From: Streptomyces sp. CB02058
GTDB lineage: Bacteria > Actinomycetota > Actinomycetes > Streptomycetales > Streptomycetaceae
DNA length: 64,000 nucleotides
Direction: 5' to 3'
Assembly (NCBI RefSeq): GCF_001905505.1
Contig: NZ_LIPG01000003.1
Span: 1,178,001 to 1,242,000, forward strand
A program made the translations under genes and the position numbers. A model generated the notes under the pieces. It worked only from the letters and a program-made list of their open reading frames with translations, did not search any database and was not told the origin of the DNA. Each line of letters opens with the position of its first letter. Position 1 is the stretch's first letter. This document shows positions 41,349 through 49,802 of the stretch, piece after piece.

Positions 41349-42487
41349 CAGTCCGCCAGCAAGTGGCGCGCGTCGTACAGGGCCTGCCACTGCGGGCCCC
41401 GGCGGCGCGGCACCCGCTGCTCCAGGAAGCGGCGCAGTCTGGCCATGTCCTCCGGGCTGTCCTTCGCCGCCGTACCCGCGAGGCACGCCACCACATCCGC
41501 GGCACTGCCCGGCTCACCGCGCAGGAACCAGCCGCGCACTCCCACGGCATGGGCCACCGACACGGCCTCGGCCGTGCTCATCACGGCCGAGGAGGGACGC
41601 CCGCTGCCCGCACCGGACCCGTCCTTCGCGCCCGCACCCGCGCGCAGTTCGCGGAACGTGCCGACCAGGACCTCCAGCACATCGCGGTCCGGCGGCGGCT
41701 CCACCCCGGAACGCCGCAGAAGCGTGGCGGCCTCCGCCTCGACCAGGGCCAGCTCGGTGTCCAGGTCCGGGATCGGGAACACCGTCTCGAAGTTGAAGCG
41801 GCGCTTCAGCGCGGCGCTCATTTCGTTGACGCCCCGGTCCCGGGTGTTGGCGGTCGCGATCACGTTGAACCCCTGACGGGCGAAGACCATGCCGTCGGGG
41901 CCGGTCAGCTCGGGGATGGCGACCACCCGCTCGGACAACAGAGAGAGCAGCGAGTCCTGCACCTCCAGAGGGCAGCGGGTGATCTCCTCGAACCGGACGA
42001 TCAGGCCCTCCGCCATGCCGCGCAGCATCGGCGCGGGCACCAGCGAACGCGTGGAAGGCCCCTCGGCGACCAGCAGCGCGTAGTTCCACCCGTACTTGAT
42101 CTGGTCCTCGGTCGTGGCGGCGCCGCCCTGCACGGTCAGCGTGGACACGCCGCTGACCGCTGCGGCGATCAGCTCGGACAGCAGCGACTTCGCGGTGCCC
42201 GGCTCGCCCACCAGCATCAGCCCGCGGCTCGTCGCCAGCGTCACCAGAGCCCGGTCGACCAGTGAGGGGTTGCCGACGAACTTGCGGCTGATACCCGCGT
42301 CCTCGTCACCGATCACGAACCGCCGCGCCGCCCGCAGGCTCAGCTCCCAGCCCGGTGGCCGGGGGTCGCGGTCGTCGGCCCGCAGCGCCTCCAGCTCCCG
42401 GGCGTAGCGCACCTCGGCGGGTGGGCGCTGCACGGCCACCGGCCCGGCCACGCGCTCGGACCCGTTCGGCTCCGCCTCCCCGCTCAC
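41348..42487 (-). CDS. MoxR-family AAA+ ATPase (YehL subfamily)
   Basis: A 379-aa AAA+ protein, the motor of the cassette. Walker A is GEPGTAKS (94-101). Walker B reads LIVRFEEIT (162-170), with Phe-Glu-Glu where most AAA+ proteins have an Asp-Glu pair. Sensor 1 is ATANT (211-215) and the arginine finger lies in ALKRRF (226-231). The sequence and neighbours fit the YehL subfamily of MoxR ATPases. The GTG start overlaps the WGR gene stop by four bases. It probably forms a hexamer acting with the VWA protein encoded two genes on. Confidence 0.88.
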   Translation of the reverse strand: MSGEAEPNGSERVAGPVAVQRPPAEVRYARELEALRADDRDPRPPGWELSLRAARRFVIGDEDAGISRKFVGNPSLVDRALVTLATSRGLMLVGEPGTAKSLLSELIAAAVSGVSTLTVQGGAATTEDQIKYGWNYALLVAEGPSTRSLVPAPMLRGMAEGLIVRFEEITRCPLEVQDSLLSLLSERVVAIPELTGPDGMVFARQGFNVIATANTRDRGVNEMSAALKRRFNFETVFPIPDLDTELALVEAEAATLLRRSGVEPPPDRDVLEVLVGTFRELRAGAGAKDGSGAGSGRPSSAVMSTAEAVSVAHAVGVRGWFLRGEPGSAADVVACLAGTAAKDSPEDMARLRRFLEQRVPRRRGPQWQALYDARHLLAD

Positions 42488-45400
42488 GCGGCCACACCCT
42501 CGGTGAGTTCGGCGAGATCGGCGAGCAGTTCGGACACGACGACCGGGTCCAGGCCGGAGAAGCGCAGGGGGTAGCCGTACCTCGCGGGGTAGTGGTCGCC
42601 CGGAGCGGACGCGAGCCAGACCGTCTCCAGGGTCTGGTCGGGGAACATGTCGACCACACCCACGGCGATGCCGGTGTCCAGCGCGATCACCAGGTACTCC
42701 TTGTCGCCGAGCCGCTTGGAGATCCAGCGCTCCACCCCGGCGTCCTGGGGTACGCCGCGCTCCCAGCCGCGCCGCTGGAGCCCCAGCACCTTGCCCGTCG
42801 TCACCTTGAGCCCCTCGAACCGCGGCAGCCGGTAGCTGTCGGCCTCCTCCGGGCCCAGTGCCGTCACCGCGCGGCCCAGCTGGGGGAACGGCTGGAGGAT
42901 CTCGTAGTCCGCGAACACCTCCGACCACGCCGCGAGCCCGGATCCCAGGTGCAGCGGGTGCGCGAGGTACACGGTCGCACCGTCGGGCAGAGCGAAGGCA
43001 TCGTCCTCGACATCGGCGAACGTACGGTCCTCCGCGACCCGGAACGCCGTGCGTACCCCGCCCGTCTCGCTCAGCCACACCAGACGGCGCACCAGGTGCC
43101 ACAGCAGCGGATGTCCCACGAACAGCTCGCGGAACTCCTGCGCCGTCCAGGAACGCCCCGTCACCATCGCGGTCTCGAACCGCCGCACCTGGTCGGACGC
43201 GATCGTGCGCACATCCTTCTTCAGCGCCATGAACCGCTTGCGCTCGGCCGGAGCCAGCTCCGTGTCGTCCTTCGCGCCGGGCACGGGCAGGTCCTTGCGG
43301 CGCTTGCCTTCCCCGTCCAGGACGAACGGCCGCAACTGCTCGTCGAATCCGACCGTGAAGGTGCGCGTGCCGTAGTCGACGACCGTCGAACCGCCCGCGT
43401 CCAGGCCGAAGTCGGGGACGAGCCTGTCGGACAGCTGCTCGCCGGACAGTCCCAGTCCCGCGGCGACCTCGGCGATCTTCTCCTGGGCACGCGCCTTGAG
43501 GCCCTTGAACTTCACCCGCTGCGCGATGCCGTGCAGATGCAGCAGCGCGACATCGGTGCCGATCTCCGCCAGCACGTCCAGCCCCTCGACGGCCCGGTGG
43601 TGCGCCGCCTCTCCCGGCCAGGCACGGATGACCGGGGTGAGCCGCCGGACCGTCCCGTCGTCGCCCAGCAGTCCCAGGGCGTGCAGCGCCCATGCCTCCT
43701 TCGCCGGCTGATCGGCCTCCCTCCACCGCTCGAACAACGCCCACACGAACTCGGCGAGCGCGCCGGCCTCCGCCGCGTCCGTGAGCGCGGTGAGGCCCGG
43801 GTACGGGTCTCCGGGCCTGGACATTGCCAGCATGGTCAGGGCATGGCGCACCGAGTCCTCCGGCAGCGCGCCCCCGGCCCGTGCCGCGATCTGCGGCAGC
43901 AGCAGCGGCTGCGCCCAGCCGGGAAGCTGAGGCACCGTCGAGGGCAGGGCGAGCTCCAGCGGGTCGACCGCCAGCAGCACACCCACCGCGTCCGCCGCCT
44001 GCTCGCCGTACGTCGCTGCTGCCTTCCGCACCGTGTCGGGCCCGTGCAGGGAGGCGATCAGGACGAGGGCCTGCTCGGCGGCCCGGCGGGCGGACCCGGC
44101 CTTGCCCACGGCGTCGGGAACGAGGAACGCGGCAGCCGCGCCACCGTGCCGCCGGAACCAGGAACGCGCCGTCGAAGCCGTCGACTTCAGCCGCAGAGCC
44201 CAGCTCGCCATGTGACGGGCGACGGACACGTCGACGAACGGCAGCAGCAGCGGGGCGAGCGAGCCCGGCTGGCGGGGCACGGCCCGCAGCAGCAACGGCA
44301 GGGCGTCGAGCCCGAAACGAGCGACGACCGGCCTGAGGGTGTCCAGGCCGTCGTAGATGTCGGTCGGATCCCAGACGGCGAGCGCCTCGGCCACCAGCGT
44401 CTCCGGCGCGTTGATGTAGACCCAGGCGGACTGCAGGCTCGATCCGGTCAGACCCTGCCACAGCCCGGCGATGTCCCTCTCCCAGTCACCGCTGCTGTGC
44501 GCCTCGGTGTACCAGCTGGAGGACGCCGCCCAGGCGTCCCGCTCCCCGGGGAGCCAGTCCACCGACGGCGCGTGATCAGCGGTCAGCCCCGTCACGACGA
44601 CGGATGAGGCCGTCGCGCGCGGCCGGGTCCACGGCGGGGAGGTCAGCACGGCCGGCAGGGCGCTCGCGTCGGTGTCGGGGACGCGGTCGGCGGGGTTGAG
44701 CAGCGGATCGATCACCGCGACCAGATCGTCCCCGAGCGTCGGCAGTACCGAGGCCACCAGCGCGGGGTGAGCGGCGACGTGGCTGAACAGCCATCGGCGC
44801 GCGTCCGTGGCCGATCGCTCGTCCTTGTCGCGCACATCCGCGGCAAGCAGACGCAACGCGCGCACGGGATAGCGCCGCATCGCTTCGAAGAGTGCGGCGC
44901 GGGTGGGCTTGGAGTCCGCGTGGTCGATCAGCAGGCGCAGCGCCTCGTCCGTCGGGATCTCGGCCAGGGCGGTGGCGGCCTGCTTCATCATGTCCGTGTA
45001 GTGGCTGGGTTGGAGACCCCTCGCCAGCAGCGGGGCGACGGCCGTGCCGATGCCCTCCGCCACCGTCCCGATCAGCGCGACGCTCTGGTGCACTCCCGCC
45101 GGGTCGGTGAGCGCCTCCAGCTGATCGGCGGAACGGAGCGAGCAGAGGAGCATCACGCCGGTGGTGTGGTCCCTGGAGCCGGTCGCTCCGGGGTCCGAGA
45201 CGAGCTCGTCCACCCAGGCGGTCTCACTCGGCGCGAGGTACGAGGCGATGACCTTGCGCGATGTGTCCGTGCGGGACTCCGCGAGCGCGGCGACCGTCGC
45301 GCGGTACGTGTCCTCGTCGGCAGCGGCGATCAGCGCCCGGATGCGGTCGCCGACCGGGCCGTGCGAGCCCAGATGGCTGTACCGATGCGTGGTGAGGGGC

Positions 45401-46110
45401 GCGGTGCGCGCCTCCAGCCAGGGATCGGAGCGCCGCCCACCGGCCTGCATCCAGTGAGCCTCGACCAGGTAGTACTCCACGGCGGCACGCGCGGCGAACG
45501 GCAGTCCGTGCCGGGCGATCCACAGATCCGCCCACCCGGACGTCGGCGGGACCGCGACGAGCGTCGCCAGTACCGCCGCACCGGTCGGCGAGTGGGTGCC
45601 TTCCCGGTGGGCTCGCAGCGCGGCCACGAGCGCGTCGTCGCTGCGGGGCGCGTCCATGAACTGCTGGATCCAGCCCGTCTCCTCGGCCTCCCTGCGCTCC
45701 AGGGTGTCCAGCTCCTCGCGGCGCACCCTGCGCGGTGCACGCCGCACGCCGCCGCGCCGGGGATGGAGCGCCCGCTGCCAGGCGGCCGGCAGCACGAACG
45801 TGTCCTCGTCCGGGAGCGCCCCGGACTTCTCGGCGGCGGGCGGGGCCGAGGCGGCGGACACGGTCGAGGCGGAGGCGACGGAAGTGGCAGGCGTGCTCCC
45901 GGAGGCCCCCACCTCGAGATACCCCTTGCGCTCCTTCTCGGCGATCGTCCTCAGGACCTGGGCCTCGGCCGCCTCGGCCGACGGATACTCCTTCGACTGC
46001 GTCCGCCCGTCGCTTCCGCACCGGCCGTACCGCACGGTCACAACCGTGCCCTCCGCCCCGGTCTCCCAGAACTTCGACGCACTGCCCTCTACGAACTCCC
46101 AGCGGCGCAC
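42484..46110 (-). CDS. WGR and DUF4132 domain giant protein (YehI/MolR-like), first gene of the cassette
   Basis: A 1208-aa protein. Residues 1-70 are a WGR domain (VVTVRYGRCGSDGRTQSKEYPS...KERKGYLEV), known from PARPs and thought to bind nucleic acid or protein. The middle ~700 residues are helical and repeat-like. The last ~350 match DUF4132, with LPVPGAKDDTELAPAERKRFMALKKDVR, FRELFVGHPLLWHLVRRLVW and YEILQPFPQLGR. E. coli YehI/MolR has the same design. The MolR name reflects an old molybdate link that has not been explained. It heads an operon in which all five genes overlap. Confidence 0.85.
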   Translation of the reverse strand: MRRWEFVEGSASKFWETGAEGTVVTVRYGRCGSDGRTQSKEYPSAEAAEAQVLRTIAEKERKGYLEVGASGSTPATSVASASTVSAASAPPAAEKSGALPDEDTFVLPAAWQRALHPRRGGVRRAPRRVRREELDTLERREAEETGWIQQFMDAPRSDDALVAALRAHREGTHSPTGAAVLATLVAVPPTSGWADLWIARHGLPFAARAAVEYYLVEAHWMQAGGRRSDPWLEARTAPLTTHRYSHLGSHGPVGDRIRALIAAADEDTYRATVAALAESRTDTSRKVIASYLAPSETAWVDELVSDPGATGSRDHTTGVMLLCSLRSADQLEALTDPAGVHQSVALIGTVAEGIGTAVAPLLARGLQPSHYTDMMKQAATALAEIPTDEALRLLIDHADSKPTRAALFEAMRRYPVRALRLLAADVRDKDERSATDARRWLFSHVAAHPALVASVLPTLGDDLVAVIDPLLNPADRVPDTDASALPAVLTSPPWTRPRATASSVVVTGLTADHAPSVDWLPGERDAWAASSSWYTEAHSSGDWERDIAGLWQGLTGSSLQSAWVYINAPETLVAEALAVWDPTDIYDGLDTLRPVVARFGLDALPLLLRAVPRQPGSLAPLLLPFVDVSVARHMASWALRLKSTASTARSWFRRHGGAAAAFLVPDAVGKAGSARRAAEQALVLIASLHGPDTVRKAAATYGEQAADAVGVLLAVDPLELALPSTVPQLPGWAQPLLLPQIAARAGGALPEDSVRHALTMLAMSRPGDPYPGLTALTDAAEAGALAEFVWALFERWREADQPAKEAWALHALGLLGDDGTVRRLTPVIRAWPGEAAHHRAVEGLDVLAEIGTDVALLHLHGIAQRVKFKGLKARAQEKIAEVAAGLGLSGEQLSDRLVPDFGLDAGGSTVVDYGTRTFTVGFDEQLRPFVLDGEGKRRKDLPVPGAKDDTELAPAERKRFMALKKDVRTIASDQVRRFETAMVTGRSWTAQEFRELFVGHPLLWHLVRRLVWLSETGGVRTAFRVAEDRTFADVEDDAFALPDGATVYLAHPLHLGSGLAAWSEVFADYEILQPFPQLGRAVTALGPEEADSYRLPRFEGLKVTTGKVLGLQRRGWERGVPQDAGVERWISKRLGDKEYLVIALDTGIAVGVVDMFPDQTLETVWLASAPGDHYPARYGYPLRFSGLDPVVVSELLADLAELTEGVAA

Positions 46111-46223
46111 AGGCCTGCCCCCTCACCCGACCCCCGCTCCGCGGCGGGCTTGTGGATCAATGGGGCCAGACTAGAACCGGCCACTGACAACGCCCCTCGG
46201 GAGGTGCCGCCGCGGGCGTCCGG

Positions 46224-46664
46224 TCAGGGAGCGGGCACGGCCCTCGGCCCGCCGGCCGGGTCCCAGGACGGCACGACACCGGTGACCTGGCACACCATGA
46301 GGAAGAGCGGGATGGGCGGCGTGTAGGGCGTGCGGCTGTCCGGGGCGTGGATCAGCCGGGGGCGCCCGGCCGGGACGTACGCCCCGGTGGCGTACGACGA
46401 CTGCTCCGGCCAGTCCAGATCGAGATCCGAGCCCGAGGGGACGATCCACCACCACTGGTCGGCGTCGGCGAACACGCATCCGGCGCGCGGCAGATGCGAC
46501 ATCAGACGGAACCCGTAACGCGCGGGAACGCCCACCGCGTCGTATCCGAGGCTCGCCGACAGCGCGGGCGGCAGCGGCAGCCGGACGCGGCCCCCGGGCC
46601 CGTCCTCCTCCACCGGGCGGGCCCGGCGCGCGCCGAGCAGATGGGACAGGGCGTTCTTCAGCAT
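46224..46664 (-). CDS. Conserved hypothetical protein with WWW motif
   Basis: A 146-aa soluble protein with no named family that I recognise. Notable segments are GCVFADADQWWWIVPSGSDLDL and PYTPPIPLFLMVCQVTGVVPSW. The start at MLKNALSHLLG is chosen because GGAG lies just upstream and the gene then overlaps the ATPase stop by seven bases. Co-transcription with the RsbW-like ATPase is therefore likely, but a role cannot be inferred. Confidence 0.6.
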   Translation of the reverse strand: MLKNALSHLLGARRARPVEEDGPGGRVRLPLPPALSASLGYDAVGVPARYGFRLMSHLPRAGCVFADADQWWWIVPSGSDLDLDWPEQSSYATGAYVPAGRPRLIHAPDSRTPYTPPIPLFLMVCQVTGVVPSWDPAGGPRAVPAP

Positions 46665-47116
46665 GCCCGCTCCATGTCGTACGGCAGTTCCGCCCATACG
46701 ATGCGACCCGAGCCGTTCCCCGCGTCCAGGGAACCCCAGGCGGCGCTCATGGAGTCGACGAGCAGCAGTCCGCGTCCGTGTTCGCCGTCGGCCGTGGGAG
46801 ACATCCGGGGGCCGCCGGGCTGATGACCCTGGTCCTGGACGGATATGCGCAATCGGTCCGCGTCGCACCTGAGCTCGCAGACGACCCGGTAACTGGCGGT
46901 GTGCACGACGGCGTTGGTGACCAGCTCGGAGACGATCAGAACCGCCGCGTCGTAGGCATCGCCGCTCACCCGCCAGTCCGCCAGCCGTTCCCGCGTGAGG
47001 CGCCGGGCACCGGCGACGGACTCGGGATGCGCCGGCAGCGCGAAGCAGTAACGGAGCGCTTCCGTCCCGGGGCTGAGGTCCAAGAGCCGGGGGATGAGCG
47101 CACTGCCAGGTGCCAC
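46658..47116 (-). CDS. RsbW-like ATP-binding regulatory protein (HATPase_c)
   Basis: A 152-aa GHKL-fold protein without other domains. The N-box is SELVTNAVVHT, the G1 region ISVQDQGHQPGGPR, and the G2 HGRGLLLVDSMSAAWG. Streptomyces encodes dozens of such anti-sigma-factor-like proteins, many beside XRE/DUF397 pairs as here (WhiJ/AbaA-type loci). They may bind sigma factors or partner proteins. GTG start preceded by GAGGAA. Divergent from the XRE gene across a region with an inverted repeat. Confidence 0.85.
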   Translation of the reverse strand: MAPGSALIPRLLDLSPGTEALRYCFALPAHPESVAGARRLTRERLADWRVSGDAYDAAVLIVSELVTNAVVHTASYRVVCELRCDADRLRISVQDQGHQPGGPRMSPTADGEHGRGLLLVDSMSAAWGSLDAGNGSGRIVWAELPYDMERAC

Positions 47117-47237
47117 GACCGATTCCTCACAGTGGGGGCTGTGTCACGCTTCGCACCGTCCCGAAACGGCCGGACGCGACTACGCGAACTTGGTTCGGTC
47201 ACCAACTCTCCCCCTGACATGAACACTTGGCAAGGGG

Positions 47238-47258
47238 CACTCTGAAAAATTCAGAGTG
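47238..47258. promoter_or_regulatory. Inverted repeat, probable operator of the XRE regulator
   Basis: CACTCTGAA-AAA-TTCAGAGTG, a perfect dyad with 9-bp arms, lies about 60 bases before the XRE start in the divergent intergenic region. It is the most symmetric AT-rich element there and is suited to autoregulation. Confidence 0.55.
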
Positions 47259-47320
47259 GCTGTGTCCATGAAGCCGGGCGCATGGCACACTGCTGGCAAC
47301 AGCGCATCGGGAGGTCTGAA

Positions 47321-48181
47321 GTGAGCGAACCGCGGTCCGCCCCGACCGTGGGCCAGGTCGTTCTCGGCAAGCGCCTGCAGGATCTGCGGGAGCGCGTCGG
47401 CCTGAGCCGTGATCAGGCGGCGAAGGTGCTCCGTGTCGCCCCCGGGACCATACGCAGGATGGAGACGGCCGAGGTCGGGCTGAAGATCCCGTATATCCAG
47501 CTTCTCCTGAAGGCGTACGGGATCACCGAGCAGGAGACCGACGCGTTCGTCGTACTCGCCGAAGAGGCCAACAAGCCCGGCTGGTGGCAGCGCTTCCACG
47601 ACGTGCTGCCCGACTGGTTCAGCATGTACGTCAGCCTGGAGGGCGCCGCGAGCCTCCTGCGCATGTACGAGCCGCACTTCATCCCCGGCCTGCTGCAGAC
47701 GGAGGACTACGCCCGCTCCGTCCTGCGCACCGGCGCCGTCGGCCAGACCAGGCCTGCGGACATCGAGCGGCACGTGGCGCTGCGGATGGAGCGTCAGTCG
47801 CTGCTCACCAAGGCGGAGGCGCCGAAGCTGTGGGTGGTGATGGACGAGACGGTCCTGCGCCGCCCGGTCGGCAGCGCGGAGGTCATGAGAGCGCAGGTCG
47901 ACCGCCTGCTCGAAGCGACCGAGATGCCCCATGTGACGCTCCAGATCGCGGAGTTCTCGACCGGTCACCACCCGGGCACCTACGGCCCGTTCGTCCTCTT
48001 CCGCTTCGCGGTCCCCGAACTCCCGGACATGGTCTACAGCGAGTACCTCACGGGCGCCGTCTACTTCGACGCGCGTCCCGAGGTGGCTTCCTATCTCGAG
48101 GTCATGGACCGAATGGCGGCTCAGGCCGCAACTGCACAAGGCACCAAGGAAATCCTCCGGGACTTCCGCAAGGAGTTGTGA
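47321..48181 (+). CDS. XRE-family regulator with DUF5753 domain (WhiJ/Scr1-like)
   Basis: A 286-aa protein. The helix-turn-helix is at residues about 10-65 (LGKRLQDLRERVGLSRDQAAKVLRVAPGTIRRME). The rest is the DUF5753 sensor domain, with FHDVLPDWFSMYVSLEGAASLLRMYEP, FIPGLLQTEDYARSVLR and MPHVTLQIAEFSTGHHPG. Such proteins pair with small DUF397 proteins and influence development and antibiotic production; a toxin-antitoxin-like relation has been proposed for Scr1/Scr2. The GTG start with GGGAGG upstream is preferred over an ATG 13 codons earlier. Confidence 0.9.
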   Translation: MSEPRSAPTVGQVVLGKRLQDLRERVGLSRDQAAKVLRVAPGTIRRMETAEVGLKIPYIQLLLKAYGITEQETDAFVVLAEEANKPGWWQRFHDVLPDWFSMYVSLEGAASLLRMYEPHFIPGLLQTEDYARSVLRTGAVGQTRPADIERHVALRMERQSLLTKAEAPKLWVVMDETVLRRPVGSAEVMRAQVDRLLEATEMPHVTLQIAEFSTGHHPGTYGPFVLFRFAVPELPDMVYSEYLTGAVYFDARPEVASYLEVMDRMAAQAATAQGTKEILRDFRKEL

Positions 48182-48417
48182 TGAACCACATATACAACGG
48201 CATGCCGGCCGCCGACCTCGGCACCGAAGGCTGGTACAAGCCGTGGAGCGGTGGTAACGGGGGCAACTGCATCGAGGCGATGAAGCTGGCGGACGGCAGA
48301 GTGGCGGTGCGCCAGTCCGCCGACCCCGACGGCCCCGCACTCATCTACTCCAACGGCGAGATCGCCGCCTTCATCCAGGGTGCCAAGGCCGGCCAGGCCG
48401 ACTTCCTCCTCACCTGA
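48181..48417 (+). CDS. DUF397 small protein, partner of the XRE regulator
   Basis: A 78-aa DUF397 protein with the usual core: WYKPWSGGNGGNCIEAMKLADG, VAVRQSADPDGPALIYS and IAAFIQGAKAGQADFLL. The ATG shares one base with the XRE stop (TGATG), so both are made in fixed ratio. Members bind or modulate the partner XRE protein. Confidence 0.9.
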   Translation: MNHIYNGMPAADLGTEGWYKPWSGGNGGNCIEAMKLADGRVAVRQSADPDGPALIYSNGEIAAFIQGAKAGQADFLLT

Positions 48418-48481
48418 CACACCGCCACACCTTCTCGCTCCACACGCTGTTCGCCGATCACCACGACCAACGGAGTGCGTC

Positions 48482-49291
48482 ATGACCGGGCAGGACCCCC
48501 AGACCGTCGAGATCGACACGAGCAAGCCGCATCCGGCACGGATGTACGACTGGTTCCTCGGCGGAAAGGACAACTACCCGGTCGACGAACAGATGGCCAA
48601 GCAGCTCCTCGCACTGGACTCCCGGGGCCGGGACATGGCCCGGGTCAACCGGGCCTTCATGCACCGGGCCACCCGCTGGCTCGCCGAGAGCGGCGTACGC
48701 CAGTTCCTCGACATCGGCTCCGGCATACCCACCGAGCCGAACCTCCACCAGATCGCCCAGCGGACCGCCCCGGACGCGCGCGTCGTCTACTGCGACAACG
48801 ACCCGATCGTGCTCGCCCACGCCGCCGCACTGCTGCGCTCCACCCCCGAGGGCGCCACCGAATACATCCAGGCCGACGCCCGGCGGCCCGACGCGATCCT
48901 GGAAGCGGCGGGCAAGACCCTCGCCTTCGACCAGCCCATCGCGCTCTCCCTCCTCGCGCTGCTCCACTTCGTGGACGACGAGGACGGCGCCGCCGAACTG
49001 GTCGACCGGCTCGTGGAGCGCCTGCCGTCCGGCAGTTACCTGGTGCTCTCGCACACCACGGGCGACTTCGACCCCGAGGGCGCCGCCAAGGCCCGCGCCA
49101 TGTACAAGGCCCGGGGGATGACCCTGCGGCCCCGCTCGCGCGCCGAGCTCACCGCGTTCTTCCACGGCCTCGAACTCGTGGAGCCCGGCGTCTCGCTCTC
49201 CGCCGACTGGCGTCCGGAGCTCGGCGAGGTGATCGACGTCGCCGGCGTCGACCCCATCCCTGGCTACGCGGGCGTGGCGCGCAAGCGCTGA
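48482..49291 (+). CDS. SAM-dependent methyltransferase, DUF574 (SAV2177-like) family
   Basis: A 269-aa protein. The N-terminal family tag TSKPHPARMYDWFLGGKDNYPVD leads to the SAM-binding loop FLDIGSGIPT (about residues 75-84), then CDNDPIVLAHAAALL as the ribose-binding acidic region. This family is very abundant in Streptomyces, often beside XRE/DUF397 genes, and its substrates are unknown. The ATG at MTGQDPQTVE follows GGAG and is supported by the family N-terminus. Confidence 0.88.
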   Translation: MTGQDPQTVEIDTSKPHPARMYDWFLGGKDNYPVDEQMAKQLLALDSRGRDMARVNRAFMHRATRWLAESGVRQFLDIGSGIPTEPNLHQIAQRTAPDARVVYCDNDPIVLAHAAALLRSTPEGATEYIQADARRPDAILEAAGKTLAFDQPIALSLLALLHFVDDEDGAAELVDRLVERLPSGSYLVLSHTTGDFDPEGAAKARAMYKARGMTLRPRSRAELTAFFHGLELVEPGVSLSADWRPELGEVIDVAGVDPIPGYAGVARKR

Positions 49292-49341
49292 TCCCCGGAC
49301 CCGGCCCACCGCCGACCAGGGGCACGGGCGACAATGGGGGC

Positions 49342-49785
49342 ATGTCACGACGTACCTCCCGCCCGCGCGCCTCGGCCTCCGCGGCACCGGACCGGACCGC
49401 CCCGGAATCACCGTGCCCGTGCGGTCTGCCCGCCCCCTACGCCGAGTGCTGCGGCCGGTTCCACTCGGGCGCGGCGGCAGCCCCGACCTGCGAGGCGCTG
49501 ATGCGGTCGCGGTACGCGGCCTTCGCCGTCCGGGACGCCGGATACCTGCTGCGCACCTGGCACCCGGCGACCCGCCCGCAGACCCTCGACCTGGACCCGG
49601 CGACGCGCTGGGTCCGGCTGGAGATCCTGGCGGCCACCGAGGGCAGCGCCTTCCACACCACCGGCACGGTCACCTTCCGCGCCCACTACACCGACGGCGG
49701 CGGGCCGGGCTCGCTCCACGAGAAGAGCCGCTTCGTCCGCCACGAGGGCGCGTGGGTGTACGAGGAGGCGGTCTTCGCCGAGTAG
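49342..49785 (+). CDS. YchJ-family SEC-C motif protein (UPF0225)
   Basis: A 147-aa protein. The SEC-C zinc motif CPCGLPAPYAECCGRFH is near residue 25. It is followed by an NTF2-like domain (EALMRSRYAAFAVRDAGYLLRTWHPATRP...FRAHYTDGG). The family is widespread and uncharacterised. A GGGG ribosome site precedes the ATG. It converges on the MFS gene with a 17-base gap. Confidence 0.88.
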   Translation: MSRRTSRPRASASAAPDRTAPESPCPCGLPAPYAECCGRFHSGAAAAPTCEALMRSRYAAFAVRDAGYLLRTWHPATRPQTLDLDPATRWVRLEILAATEGSAFHTTGTVTFRAHYTDGGGPGSLHEKSRFVRHEGAWVYEEAVFAE

Positions 49786-49802
49786 GGACGGGTCCGGCCG
49801 GA

